A program made the translations under genes and the position numbers. DNA of 64,000 nt from DAIPKP01 sp964539095 (GTDB taxonomy: Bacteria; Synergistota; Synergistia; Synergistales; Aminiphilaceae). The DNA lies in contig CAZIFL010000011.1 in assembly GCA_964539095.1 (NCBI GenBank), forward strand, positions 1 to 64,000, given 5' to 3'. Shown here one piece after another: positions 25,409 through 34,461 of this stretch. Numbering within the stretch: position 1 is the first letter of the stretch; each line of letters opens with the position of its first letter. The notes under the pieces were generated by a model. That model was not told the origin of the DNA. It worked only from the letters and a program-made list of their open reading frames with translations, and ran no database searches.

Positions 25409-26629
25409 TCAGGATGTGACATCCTCTCCGCAGAGAGAGGCGAGAAAACGATAGAGAGCCTGGGTGCTCTGAAGCACCGTGGAGAGTTCCACGTACTCGT
25501 CGGCTCCGTGATAGTTCCCCCCCTTGGCCCCCACCACGAGGGTGGGAACGCCGAGCCTCCCCCCGGTGTAGCAGAAATCTCCCACACTGGCGAAGTAGCT
25601 CTGTACGGGTTTCTTTCCCGTAACCTCCTGAAGAGCCTTTTCCATCACCTGGACATAGGGGTTATCCTCGGGGACCACGTAGGCTGGAAATCCGTCGCAC
25701 TCCGGATGCGGAGCGTCCCGGAAGGAGACTGTGGCTTTACCCTGGATATCTGCCCGTTTGATAGCCTCTTCCGCCTCCTGGCGAAGCGTCTCCTTGGATA
25801 CGCCTACCACCACGTGGCGGAAGATGGAGAACTGTGCCTCATCGGGTACCGAAAGAGCCGCGCCGCCTCCGTGAAAGTCGATACAGCAGAGAGAGCCCGA
25901 TCCGAGCTTGTCGTGGGAGGGAAGAGTGATCTTCTCAAGCTCCAGAAGGATCTTCGCGGCTTCGGTGACGGCGTTGATCCCCAGTTCCGGCTGGGCGCCG
26001 TGGGCGGATTTTCCCTCCACGGTGATCTTGTAGTTCCACCCCCCCCGGGCGCCGAGGCAGATGCTCGGAAAGGGGACGTCCGCAAAGGCGCTACTCGGCT
26101 CGGTGATTACCGCCACATCCGCATCGGAGCGCATGATGCCGTCCACGATAAGAGCATCTGTGCCGAGGCCGAAGGGCCCCTCCTCGTCGCAGACCAGGCT
26201 GTAGTCGATGCGCCCCCGGAACTCCTGATGATCTTCGAGAAAGGCCGCCAGGGCGAGCATGATGGAGGCGCATCCCGCCTTCATGTCGCAGGCCCCCAGG
26301 CCGTACATGCGATCCCCCTCCACGGAGGCGGCGTAGGGATCGCGAGTCCACCCTTCGCAGAGTTTTACCGTATCAAGATGGCCGTTCAGAAGAATGGAAG
26401 GCCCCTCGGCACTCCCCTGAAGCGTCCCCACCACGTTGATGCCGTGGTAGTTGTAAATTTTACTCTCATGGAACCGATGAAACGCTGCGGGAACATGATG
26501 CTCCTCCAGCCACTTTTTCGCAAAGTCCACGACAGCTTCTTCGTTGAAATAGGGGCTCGGAATGCGTACGAGCTGGCGTAGCAACTCAGTAACCCTCTCT
26601 TGGGTAATCTTTTCGTATCCTTTTCTCAT
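25409..26629 (-). CDS. M20-family metallopeptidase/deacylase (ArgE/DapE/ACY1)
   Basis: A 406-residue di-zinc hydrolase: NGHLDTV (His84, Asp86), GACDMKAG, the catalytic-base region VCDEEGPFGLGTD and KSAHGAQPE in the lid domain. Members remove acyl groups from amino acids or split small peptides. With kamA 53 bp upstream and a symporter downstream it may release lysine or process an acylated lysine (inference). The ATG at 26629 has GGGGAA about 10 bp upstream. Confidence 0.88.
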   Translation of the reverse strand: MRKGYEKITQERVTELLRQLVRIPSPYFNEEAVVDFAKKWLEEHHVPAAFHRFHESKIYNYHGINVVGTLQGSAEGPSILLNGHLDTVKLCEGWTRDPYAASVEGDRMYGLGACDMKAGCASIMLALAAFLEDHQEFRGRIDYSLVCDEEGPFGLGTDALIVDGIMRSDADVAVITEPSSAFADVPFPSICLGARGGWNYKITVEGKSAHGAQPELGINAVTEAAKILLELEKITLPSHDKLGSGSLCCIDFHGGGAALSVPDEAQFSIFRHVVVGVSKETLRQEAEEAIKRADIQGKATVSFRDAPHPECDGFPAYVVPEDNPYVQVMEKALQEVTGKKPVQSYFASVGDFCYTGGRLGVPTLVVGAKGGNYHGADEYVELSTVLQSTQALYRFLASLCGEDVTS

Positions 26630-26682
26630 AAGAAGTTTCTTCCCCTACGTGTGTGCTACGCCTTTTCGGCGGGTGATAATGC

Positions 26683-27948
26683 CTACTTTTTGTTCCGTTC
26701 CAGCCGCTGAAGATGGGCGGGCTCCATGGAGACTTTTTTGCCATCCAGAAGCTGAATGAGCCCCTCGTGAGAAAGATGTTGCTGCCGAGTGATGTACTCG
26801 TCTCGTTTGTAAAGCTTCTCGGGGTAGCTCCGGTTATCTTCGGGCTCCGTATAGGTAGTGAGCACTCCTTCGTAGTTGCGCAGAATCACCTTGCGATCCG
26901 AGCGAGAGACGATATAGTTCGGCATGACGGGGATCTTCCCCCCCCCTCCGGGAGCATCCACGATGAACATGGGCACTGCCAGCCCCGTGGTGTGGCCCCG
27001 GAGATACTCCATGATCTCGATACCCTTACCGACGGAGGTGCGGAAGTGTTCAATCCCCTCGGAGAGATCGCACTGATAGATGTAGTAGGGGCGTACCCGG
27101 ATCTTCAAGAGCTGCTGGTTCAGCTCCCGGAAAAGGTAGGGGCAGTCGTTGAGCCCCTTGAGAAGTACCGACTGGTTCCCCAGGGGAACCCCCGCATCCG
27201 CCAGCATGTTGCAGGCCTTGGCGGCCTCCGGAGTGATCTCCTTGGGGTGGTTGAAGTGCGTGTTGATCCAGATGGGGTGGTATTTCTTGAGCATGGCGCA
27301 GAGTTTCTCCGTAACCCTCTGGGGGCAGACCACGGGAGTGCGGCTGCCGATACGCACGAAGTCCACATGAGGAATGGCGGAGAGTTCTGCAATCACCCAC
27401 TCAAGGAGGTCTTCATCAATGGTAAGAGGATCTCCTCCGGAGAGAAGCACATCCCGGAAAGAAGGGGTGTTGCGGATGTAGTCGATGCACTTGGCGATCT
27501 GCTCCTTGCCGTAGGCTTTGTCGGTCTCCCCGGCGTGGCGCCGCCGGGTGCAGTGACGGCAGTACATGGAACACTGATCCGTTACGAGAAGAAGCCCCCG
27601 GTCGGGATAGCGGTGGGTAAGCCCCGGTACGGGGGAGTCCACGTCCTCGTGAAGGGGGTCGTGAATATCCGCCCCTGCGATGTGGGTCTCCGCCATGCTG
27701 GGAACCGCCTGCATGCGCACGGGGCAGGTGGGATCATCGGGATCCATAAGGGCTGCATAATAGGGGGTAATAGCCATGCGGAGCTTGGTAAGGCTGCGCT
27801 CAATCTGGGCTGCTTCTTCGTCGGTGACGTTGATCACCTTCCGAAGGGTGGGCACGTCGGTTATACGATTGGCGATCTGCCACTTCCAATCGTTCCATTG
27901 CTCCTCGGGTACATCTTTCCACAGGCTGATATGACGGTATTCGGTCAT
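26683..27948 (-). CDS. kamA: L-lysine 2,3-aminomutase
   Basis: A 421-residue radical-SAM/PLP enzyme converting L-alpha-lysine to L-beta-lysine. The Fe-S cluster motif is CSMYCRHC (Cys126, 130, 133), the SAM region LLSGGDPL and the PLP-lysine region DAPGGGGKIPVMPNY; size and landmarks match clostridial KamA closely. It opens either lysine fermentation or beta-lysine osmolyte synthesis; the later fermentation genes are not in this window. It is the first gene of the leftward kamA-M20-symporter set. Confidence 0.94.
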   Translation of the reverse strand: MTEYRHISLWKDVPEEQWNDWKWQIANRITDVPTLRKVINVTDEEAAQIERSLTKLRMAITPYYAALMDPDDPTCPVRMQAVPSMAETHIAGADIHDPLHEDVDSPVPGLTHRYPDRGLLLVTDQCSMYCRHCTRRRHAGETDKAYGKEQIAKCIDYIRNTPSFRDVLLSGGDPLTIDEDLLEWVIAELSAIPHVDFVRIGSRTPVVCPQRVTEKLCAMLKKYHPIWINTHFNHPKEITPEAAKACNMLADAGVPLGNQSVLLKGLNDCPYLFRELNQQLLKIRVRPYYIYQCDLSEGIEHFRTSVGKGIEIMEYLRGHTTGLAVPMFIVDAPGGGGKIPVMPNYIVSRSDRKVILRNYEGVLTTYTEPEDNRSYPEKLYKRDEYITRQQHLSHEGLIQLLDGKKVSMEPAHLQRLERNKK

Positions 27949-28042
27949 TGGTTATCCCCCCATACTAAAATTTTGCGAAGATCTGTGAACCCTGGATCAC
28001 GAAGGGCGTTTTATATAACGCTCAGTCTCCTCAACTGTGACG

Positions 28043-28071
28043 AGTATATAGGGGAAAAATTCCATTGTCAA
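28043..28071 (-). promoter_or_regulatory. Strong promoter of kamA in the 27949-28330 intergenic region
   Basis: Minus-strand TTGACA (28071-28066) and TATACT (28048-28043) with a 17-bp spacer, about 95 bp upstream of kamA. The same 382-bp gap also holds a short GCCCCC/GGGGGC hairpin near 28129-28148 without a good T-run; I see no gene in it. Confidence 0.75.
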
Positions 28072-28330
28072 ATATTTGCGGAGGAAATCTTTCATTTTTT
28101 TGAAGAGTGCGGTACAATGGCGGAAAACGGCCCCCCTGAATGATGGGGGCGATCTCAAGAGCAGATAGTTGCGACAAGACTTTTGTGGATGGTTTTTCGG
28201 ATGGGGAGGATTGTCTTTGAGAGCGTCATGTTATACAGTATGCGGGCTTGCCCTCTTTCGGGGATGGTGTTCGGAAGGTTTTTTCCCCGGAAAGTACGGT
28301 GCACGTTCGTGAGAGTGAGGTGTTTCGAGA

Positions 28331-29182
28331 GTGCTTTTCGAAGAGAGACTTCGTGAAAGGGCAGGAAAATATTCTCCGAGCCACCGGAGGATAGCAGCTT
28401 TTCTCATGCAGAACCGGCAGCAGGCCATGTTCATGACCGCCTCGGAGATAGCCCGGAAGCTTAAGGTGAGCGAATCTACGGTCTTTCGGTTTGCCACCGC
28501 CCTGGGGTATCGGGGATATCCGGAGCTGAAGTCTGCCCTTCGAGAGAAGGCGTACGAAGAGCGTTCTGTCCCTGAAAGGGTGCACGCCTTCGAGCCTTCC
28601 GCAGAGGGGGAAAATCTTGTGCGCCGGGTGATGCAGGATGATATCGAAAATCTTGGTAAGGCCCTCTCCAGCGTCGATGAAGCTGCGGTAGATGCCCTGG
28701 CAGAGCAGATCCTCAAGGCTCGGAGCGTTCACTGCATCTGTGAGAGAAGCTCCAGGGTTCTGGGGGAGTATGTGCATTTCTACCTCTCCTGGTTTCTCCC
28801 CCACATCCATCTTCTGGAGCCCTTCTATGCGGTGGAACGAGTGGCGAATCTCGGAGCCGAGGATATGGTTCTCGGCTTTACCTTTAACCGCTGCATTCAG
28901 GCTACGGTGGAACTGCTCGCCATGGCGAGGAAGCGGCATATTATCACTGGGGTGGTGACGGATTGCATCTCCTCTCCCGCCGCCCAGTGGGCAGATTACG
29001 TCGTGGGGGTTCCTTCCAATTGTGTATCCTTCATCGATTCCTATGCGGCTCCCATCAGTTTGATGAATGCCCTCTGTATCGTGGTAGCCCGGAAGTGTCC
29101 CGAGAGAAGCAGCAAAGTTTTCCCCGTGGTGGAGGAGATGTGGCAGGAGCGACAGACCTATGTTACGAAAAATACATTCTGA
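28331..29182 (+). CDS. RpiR/MurR-family transcriptional regulator
   Basis: A 283-residue regulator: N-terminal RpiR helix-turn-helix (LRERAGKYSPSHRRIAAFLMQN; FMTASEIARKLKVSESTVFRFATALGYRGYPELK) and C-terminal SIS domain (KARSVHCICERSSRVL; MVLGFTFNRC). SIS domains bind phosphosugars, although in amino-acid fermenters such regulators often sit beside amino-acid genes. GTG start at 28331 with GAGGTG 8 bp upstream. An MFS transporter follows 54 bp downstream and is the likely target. Confidence 0.88.
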   Translation: MLFEERLRERAGKYSPSHRRIAAFLMQNRQQAMFMTASEIARKLKVSESTVFRFATALGYRGYPELKSALREKAYEERSVPERVHAFEPSAEGENLVRRVMQDDIENLGKALSSVDEAAVDALAEQILKARSVHCICERSSRVLGEYVHFYLSWFLPHIHLLEPFYAVERVANLGAEDMVLGFTFNRCIQATVELLAMARKRHIITGVVTDCISSPAAQWADYVVGVPSNCVSFIDSYAAPISLMNALCIVVARKCPERSSKVFPVVEEMWQERQTYVTKNTF

Positions 29183-29236
29183 AAAAAGAATCTCCACACT
29201 TTTTCTGACTGAAAGGAAGGATGCGTAGATGGTGCG

Positions 29237-30457
29237 GTGGCAACCGTATTGAACCCCCTTTCCCAAAGATTGCCGATTTCGCTGCTTGTACGTCTTATGG
29301 GGAGCTATTTTGTAATCTATGGTTTTTTGAGTGTCTACTATCTGCTCGCCCGGTTTCTTGAGATCCGAGGACTTCCGCCCCAGAGTGTGGGGGTGGTGGT
29401 GAGTGTCTTTTTCGGAGCCTGTACTCTGGCACGCCCCTTCGGCGGGGCGGTGACGGAGCGGCTGGGGGTGCGGCGTACTATGATAGGGGCTTCTCTCATG
29501 TCTGTTCTCGGAGGAGTCCTCTTTCTTTTTGCAGGATTCCATCTTTCCCTCCTTGCCCTCTGTCGCATCCTCATGGGGGTGGGGGCAAGTCTCTTTCTTG
29601 TGGCTCTTACCACCTATCAGACCTACGTTATTCCCGAGGAGGTACGGGGGCGTTTCTTCGCCCTGGTCTCCCTGGGCTCCGTGGCACCTCTCTTTACCAC
29701 GGTGCCCCTCTGCGAGTTTCTTCTTGCCCGGGGGATGTTTACAGCCTATCTCGCTGTAGCCCCTCTTATGGGGATGTGTTGTTTCTTCCTTAGCTTTTCT
29801 CTCCCCCCCCTGGAGACTTTCGGCGTGGAGTACCACCGTACCCAGATATGGGGCTCCTATGGGGAGCTTTTCCGTACCCGGGGATTTCCCGTGCTGCTCT
29901 GTTCGGCTCTCCTCTTTGCCCTGGCGGACTCTTCCGTGCTCTATCTCTCTAACCTGCTGCATGAGGTGGGGCTTGAGGTCTCTCCCTTTCTCGGGGCAAC
30001 TGCCGCCGGCTCCGTCTCGGTGCGTCTCTTTTGTCAGGGGATCCTTCAACGCTATTCCCGGGGGATGATGATGCCCCCCGCCACGGCGTGTATGGCCATC
30101 GCTCTGCTGGCGGCGCCGCACCTTTCTGGACCGCTTTCGGTGGGTTTCTGCGGGTTTCTCTTCGGCATAGGCATGGGAGTAGGATTCCCCACGGTCTTCG
30201 CCCTGGTGGCTGATCTGGTGCCGGGAAAGCTTCGTCCCAAGGGAACCTCGATGGTCTATTTCTCCCTGGATGCAAGCTGGGTGCTGCTCCCCCTCTTCAT
30301 GGGATTTGCCTCTCCCGGCATGGGGCAGACCAATGCCTTTCACTTCCTGGCTCTGGCGATTCTCCTGGGGTGCTTCGTGGCGAGTCTCTTTTGGACCCTG
30401 GTAGATCTGGAGCCCGAGTGTCTCAAAGCCCGTGCGGCTAGGCATGCAAGGCGTTGA
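29237..30457 (+). CDS. MFS transporter
   Basis: A 406-residue major-facilitator protein with 12 predicted helices and the A-motif-like FGGAVTERLGVRRT. The type resembles small drug or metabolite exporters. No in-frame ATG is well placed: GTG at 29237 lies 16 bp after AAGGAAGG, and TTG at 29249 is another possibility, so the N-terminus is uncertain. It follows the RpiR regulator in the same direction. Confidence 0.8.
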   Translation: MATVLNPLSQRLPISLLVRLMGSYFVIYGFLSVYYLLARFLEIRGLPPQSVGVVVSVFFGACTLARPFGGAVTERLGVRRTMIGASLMSVLGGVLFLFAGFHLSLLALCRILMGVGASLFLVALTTYQTYVIPEEVRGRFFALVSLGSVAPLFTTVPLCEFLLARGMFTAYLAVAPLMGMCCFFLSFSLPPLETFGVEYHRTQIWGSYGELFRTRGFPVLLCSALLFALADSSVLYLSNLLHEVGLEVSPFLGATAAGSVSVRLFCQGILQRYSRGMMMPPATACMAIALLAAPHLSGPLSVGFCGFLFGIGMGVGFPTVFALVADLVPGKLRPKGTSMVYFSLDASWVLLPLFMGFASPGMGQTNAFHFLALAILLGCFVASLFWTLVDLEPECLKARAARHARR

Positions 30458-30575
30458 CTGTCTTGGGATGTGTGTGAGTGGGGCTTCAATAGGGTTCGTG
30501 AGGGCGTACAGTTTAAATGGCCTGAAGAGCCTGCATATAGCTTGCATAGATTGATCATGAAGGAGGAGATGTTGT

Positions 30576-30926
30576 ATGCTGCATCATCCGGAAAAGATGG
30601 ACCCTGTACGGCGTGAGGGATTTCAGAAGGGGGATGGAGGGGGGTTTACCCGGCATCTGATTGCTCCGGGAGCCCTCGAAGGAACCAGCCGGTTTCAGAT
30701 GGTTTCCCATATCACCCTTGATCCGGGGGCTTCCATAGGGAAGCATTGCCACGAGGGGGATGAAGAGGTGTACTGCATTCTCTCAGGTGTGGGGGAGTAT
30801 CTCGACGAGGGGGAGTGGATTGCGGTAAAGCCCGGGCATATTACCGTGGCCCTTCGGGGAGGAACCCACGCTCTCCGCAATACCGGAACAGAGCCCCTGG
30901 AGCTTCTGGCGGTGATCGCCAAATAG
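30576..30926 (+). CDS. Small cupin-domain protein
   Basis: A 116-residue single-domain cupin with motif 1 GKHCHEGDEEVYCILSG (two His and a Glu as metal ligands) and motif 2 PGHITVALRGGTHAL. Such proteins bind sugars or metals or act as isomerases; function unknown. The ATG at 30576 follows GGAGGAG at 7 bp. A two-way terminator follows. Confidence 0.8.
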   Translation: MLHHPEKMDPVRREGFQKGDGGGFTRHLIAPGALEGTSRFQMVSHITLDPGASIGKHCHEGDEEVYCILSGVGEYLDEGEWIAVKPGHITVALRGGTHALRNTGTEPLELLAVIAK

Positions 30927-30967
30927 CGTCTTCCGGAAAAGAACAACGGAAATCAACGAAAAAGAAG

Positions 30968-31006
30968 AGGCCGAGAAATCCCGGAAAATCGGGGATATCT
31001 CGGCCT
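30968..31006. terminator. Bidirectional terminator
   Basis: AGGCCGAGA (30968-30976) pairs with TCTCGGCCT (30998-31006) with an inner ATCCC/GGGAT stem. On the minus strand it is followed by TCTTTTTCG, ending the C69 dipeptidase gene; on the plus strand it follows the cupin gene. Confidence 0.7.
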
Positions 31007-31048
31007 TGATGATGTTGTATCCTCAGCGTATTTTCAATGAGAGATTCA

Positions 31049-32464
31049 TTAGTCCTGGAACCATGCCTGGGTCTTGATCTCCCGAATCAGATCCCCTGCC
31101 TTTTCAAAGGCCTCATCCGCAAGTGAGTTCGAGTAGCCTGAGAGAAAAGCCTGAGCCTCGGAGGCTCCGTTTTCCTTATAGATAACAAGTGCTTCCTTCT
31201 CAATATCGTTCTGTCTTTCGAAAGCCCTGGTCTCCATCTCGCTCCAGACGGGGTGCAGAAGGGGGAAGGCCACCTGGTAGTTCTGGTGGGCCAGCATCTT
31301 CAGCTCGAAAAAGCGCCAGTAGGCGGAGTATTCATCGAAGCGATCTGTCCCCAGAGTAAAGACCTCGGAGAAGAAGGTTGTTCCGAAGTACCAGGGGATA
31401 AAAACACCCGTCTTCGGTGTGTTCATGCACCACCAGATAAGGCTTCCGATCTCCTGCGGAAGATCCTTCCGCAGCTCCACCACGGCGCCTACCTCGGTGT
31501 TCAGTCGGGCCACGGTGCGGCAGTCTCCCTCCCAGGGGGAGCCAGTTTCGTGGTTTTCCGCGTAGTATTCGGTATCCTCGTAGTTCCACCGGAGAATCTC
31601 CATGAGATCCTTTGGAGAGATTTTGCCTATCTGGCCGAGGCGCTCCTCTACCAGGGAATGGCGCAGTACGTTGTAGTCGTCAAAAACCCAGGGATCTCCG
31701 TAGGCTTTGGCGAAGTTAAAACGCCCCTCTTCAGGGGTGTACCATCCCTTTTCTTCTGCAAAGGCCACCAGATTGGGAGAGTGGAGAACGTTGTGCGAAT
31801 CTTCCATATCGACGACACCGATGCGGTAGCCGTTGGCCCGCACGGAGACGACTTCGTCCGGAACCCGTACCGCTATCCACTGTCCGTCCCGGGCAATCTC
31901 TACCCACCATCCTTCGTCGGGATCGGCCACGGCGAACATGGTGCCGGGATCTGCGCTCAGGTGGTAGGTCTCGCAGAGGTGGCCGAGAAGCTCTACACCT
32001 TCCCGGGCTGTTTTTGCCCGTTCCAGCACGAGCTGGGTGAATTCCGTCCAGATAACGCCTCCGGGAATGGTATCCCAGGCGCTCTCTTCAGGAACGTCCT
32101 TCCCCCAGGACATGTTATTGGCTATGGTGACCCCCCATTCGTTGACACCCGTGGTGAAATCCCCGGGATAATACTCTTTGTTGAAAACTTTGGAGGCTAT
32201 GTAGCGTCCGGTTCTCTCGGGTTGGGGTATGGATCCTTCGGAATAGGTGCTGTAGAGTTCTCCCGGCTTATGGGGAGCTGCCTCCACAACGACAAAATGC
32301 TGGGCCGCATTCATGCCGAGTTCTTCGTTGTGTGCCATCAGTACCGATCCTGTGCTAGAGCGGTTTTTCCCAACAATCACGGTGGTACACCCCTGGGCTG
32401 CCACCGAGAGGGCAAAAACAAAACAGAGCGCAATTGCGGAGACTCTTTGAATTCTTCCTTTCAT
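31049..32464 (-). CDS. C69-family dipeptidase, exported
   Basis: A 471-residue N-terminal-nucleophile hydrolase. A signal peptide ends just before the conserved GCTTVIVGKNRSSTGSV, so Cys26 would become the nucleophile after processing, as in PepD-type dipeptidases. Other family landmarks are MAHNEE, GVTIANN and GCRT-like DCRTVARLNTE. It would supply amino acids from dipeptides outside the membrane. The ATG at 32464 has AGGTGA 8 bp upstream; the long in-frame extension to 32704 would destroy the signal peptide and is rejected. Confidence 0.88.
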   Translation of the reverse strand: MKGRIQRVSAIALCFVFALSVAAQGCTTVIVGKNRSSTGSVLMAHNEELGMNAAQHFVVVEAAPHKPGELYSTYSEGSIPQPERTGRYIASKVFNKEYYPGDFTTGVNEWGVTIANNMSWGKDVPEESAWDTIPGGVIWTEFTQLVLERAKTAREGVELLGHLCETYHLSADPGTMFAVADPDEGWWVEIARDGQWIAVRVPDEVVSVRANGYRIGVVDMEDSHNVLHSPNLVAFAEEKGWYTPEEGRFNFAKAYGDPWVFDDYNVLRHSLVEERLGQIGKISPKDLMEILRWNYEDTEYYAENHETGSPWEGDCRTVARLNTEVGAVVELRKDLPQEIGSLIWWCMNTPKTGVFIPWYFGTTFFSEVFTLGTDRFDEYSAYWRFFELKMLAHQNYQVAFPLLHPVWSEMETRAFERQNDIEKEALVIYKENGASEAQAFLSGYSNSLADEAFEKAGDLIREIKTQAWFQD

Positions 32465-32559
32465 AACCACGGTCACCTTCCTCGCTGCTAGAGTATAAAG
32501 AGTCTTTCTGGAGTATCTGTGCATACGAATATGCTCCTCCGAAAGATCCTTTAGGGCAA

Positions 32560-32587
32560 AGTGTACGCTTTGGGCCCCTCGTGTCAA
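32560..32587 (-). promoter_or_regulatory. Promoter of the C69 dipeptidase gene
   Basis: Minus-strand TTGACA (32587-32582) and TACACT (32565-32560) with a 16-bp spacer, about 95 bp upstream of the start codon and just after the GAPDH terminator. Confidence 0.6.
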
Positions 32588-32616
32588 TCGGAAAATGCAG
32601 CACAAGTTCTTTAATT

Positions 32617-32663
32617 TTTTAAAAATAAAGAAGCCCCGAGAAGCGATCGCTTCCCGGGGCTTC
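32617..32663 (-). terminator. Terminator of gap
   Basis: GAAGCCCCG pairs with CGGGGCTTC (32630-32638 with 32655-32663) around an inner AAGCGATCGCTT palindrome, followed on the minus strand by TTTATTTTT. Confidence 0.85.
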
Positions 32664-32719
32664 GGCAAATTTTTGTGATGGCTGAATGGAAAATTGGAGA
32701 GCAAAAGGCCGTTTCGCTT

Positions 32720-33739
32720 CTACAGCCCCTGACGGATGATGAAGTTTGCCAAATCGATGCAGCGGCAGGCATATCCCCATTCATTATCGTACCAGGCGAG
32801 TACCTTTGCCTTATGCCCCAGCGTTGTAGTGTAGGGGGCGGCAAAGATCGATGAGCGGGAATCTCCCACGTAATCCATGGAGACGCACTGATCCTCTTCG
32901 TATCCCAGATACTTTCCGAGAGATCCCTCGGAGGCTTTTCGTACAGCTTCGTTCAGCGCATCCCTTGTGGGTGCTTCTTCGAGATCCGCCACCAGGTCTA
33001 CCAGAGAGACATCGGGAGTAGGAACCCGTACTGCTATGCCGTGGAGCCTCCCCTCAAGCTCCGGCAGTACTGCTCCGATGGCTTCAGCGGCGCCGGTGGT
33101 GGTGGGGATCATTGACATGGCGTTCGCTCGTCCCCGGTTGAACTTGGAGTGTGCCGAGTCGAGAGTGCACTGGTCGTTCGTGTAGGAGTGCACAGTGGTC
33201 ATCATGCCGTCTCTGAGGCCAAAGTTCTGGTGAAGCACCTTTACCAGCGGAGCAAGGCAGTTCGTCGTGCAGGAGGCGTTGGAGATCATGTCATCTTGAG
33301 AGGGGTCGTAGGTCTCTTCATTTACCCCCATGACGATGGTTTTCATGCCTTTGTTCTGGCTTGGGGCGGTGACGATCACCTTTTTAGCCCCCCTTTCGAG
33401 GTGTATCCGTGCCTTTTCCGGACGGGTGAACTTTCCGGAGGCCTCCACCACGATGTCTATTCCCAGATCTCCCCATGGATACGATTCGGGATCTGAGAAA
33501 CGGAGGTTTTTCACAGGCTTCCCGTTAATGTAAATGGAGTCTTCGTCGTGAGCGACATTCTTCTGGAAGCGACGGTGTACGGAGTCATATTTCAGGAGAT
33601 ATTCTCTCTGTTCAGGAAGTGAGCGGCTGTTGGTGGCGACGACATCGAAGAGCTCCTCCTGATCGTAATCGTACATTCCTCGCAGCATCAGCCTTCCGAT
33701 TCGCCCGAACCCGTTGATTGCTACCCGTGCTTTCTTCAT
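32720..33739 (-). CDS. gap: Glyceraldehyde-3-phosphate dehydrogenase
   Basis: A 339-residue type I GAPDH with N-terminal INGFGRIGRL, catalytic SNASCTTNC (Cys157), HSYTNDQ and the C-terminal WYDNEWGYACR. It oxidises glyceraldehyde 3-phosphate with NAD+ in glycolysis. It stands alone, with its own promoter and terminator. Confidence 0.96.
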   Translation of the reverse strand: MKKARVAINGFGRIGRLMLRGMYDYDQEELFDVVATNSRSLPEQREYLLKYDSVHRRFQKNVAHDEDSIYINGKPVKNLRFSDPESYPWGDLGIDIVVEASGKFTRPEKARIHLERGAKKVIVTAPSQNKGMKTIVMGVNEETYDPSQDDMISNASCTTNCLAPLVKVLHQNFGLRDGMMTTVHSYTNDQCTLDSAHSKFNRGRANAMSMIPTTTGAAEAIGAVLPELEGRLHGIAVRVPTPDVSLVDLVADLEEAPTRDALNEAVRKASEGSLGKYLGYEEDQCVSMDYVGDSRSSIFAAPYTTTLGHKAKVLAWYDNEWGYACRCIDLANFIIRQGL

Positions 33740-33815
33740 GAACCTTTTCCTCCCTGAAATGTTGTTTTCCCCCGAAATATGGGGGCAAAGGATTTCTGCT
33801 CTATTGCCTACGCCT

Positions 33816-33843
33816 ACGATACAGGGAGAACTTTTTTTTGCAA
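33816..33843 (-). promoter_or_regulatory. Putative promoter of gap
   Basis: Minus-strand TTGCAA (33843-33838) and TATCGT (33821-33816) with a 16-bp spacer, about 80 bp upstream of gap. Most of the 33740-34128 gap has no gene; its other half carries the promoter of the rightward operon. Confidence 0.5.
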
Positions 33844-34030
33844 TCTTTTCTCATAAAATAGACCTAGTAAAAATATTGTCATTTTTCAGGCTCCTCAAGC
33901 TTTTTGGGATGGTTGTCTCTCTGCGGATGCTCCGCTGCCGTGCAACAATGCAGCCGCGGAGGGAAGAGGACAGAAGAAGCTTTGGGAGATGTTCTGGGAT
34001 GACCTTTTGGGGAAGCTGCGAGCTTTCTTC

Positions 34031-34058
34031 TTGACCTTTTTTGAAAAAACGCTATTAT
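34031..34058 (+). promoter_or_regulatory. Promoter of the orange-protein-like operon
   Basis: TTGACC (34031-34036) and TATTAT (34053-34058) with a 16-bp spacer. The predicted 60-nt leader contains a 7-bp hairpin, AAAGAGC/GCTCTTT (about 34075-34092), before the ribosome site GGGAGGTG. I see no sigma54-type GG-GC signature, although related operons in Desulfovibrio are sigma54-dependent. Confidence 0.6.
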
Positions 34059-34128
34059 TGGCATATGCTACTTAAAGAGCAGGCGCTCTTTCCAGATAGA
34101 CTATCATACACAGAGGGAGGTGTGTATC

Positions 34129-34455
34129 ATGCCAGCACGAAATGGAACAGGACCGTTGGGTCAGGGGCCCCTTACAGGATGGGGGCGGGGTTTCTGCCGC
34201 TTCCCCCAGCAGCAGGTGCCCTCTGGAGAGCAGCAGCTTTCTGCGGAAGAGGGGGAGATGAACCCCCAGGATGTACAGAACCCCCAGAATGCTCAAAACC
34301 CCCAGGGAGCGGTGTATAATCCCCCCCAGAACGGAGCGGCACCCTTTCCCTTCTTCGGAAGAGGTCGGGGTTTCTTCTGCCGGGGTATGGGCGGAGGTGG
34401 TTTCGGCGGCGGCAGAGGCTGCGGTCGCGGTGGATTCGGAAGATTTGGAGGATAG
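34129..34455 (+). CDS. DUF5320-like small glycine-rich protein
   Basis: A 108-residue protein opening MPARNGTGPLGQGPLTGWGRG, the typical start of small DUF5320-type proteins found beside NifX/Mrp genes in anaerobes. It continues with an Asn/Pro/Gln repeat region (about 45-70) and ends in a Gly/Arg/Phe-rich tail with two cysteines (FFCRGMGGGG, GRGCGRGG). Function unknown; metal or Fe-S handling is suggested only by company. ATG 34129 follows GGGAGGTG at 6 bp. First gene of a six-gene operon. Confidence 0.72.
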   Translation: MPARNGTGPLGQGPLTGWGRGFCRFPQQQVPSGEQQLSAEEGEMNPQDVQNPQNAQNPQGAVYNPPQNGAAPFPFFGRGRGFFCRGMGGGGFGGGRGCGRGGFGRFGG

Positions 34456-34461
34456 TATACG

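Noticed and set aside
28226..30547. A 773-residue open frame on the minus strand opposite the RpiR and MFS genes
   Set aside because: It is a composition shadow: Arg/His/Pro-rich with no domain, antisense to two well-supported genes.
34031..34070. Sigma54 promoter for the orange-protein-like operon
   Set aside because: TGGCA at 34059 is not followed by a correctly spaced TTGC; a sigma70-type pair fits better.
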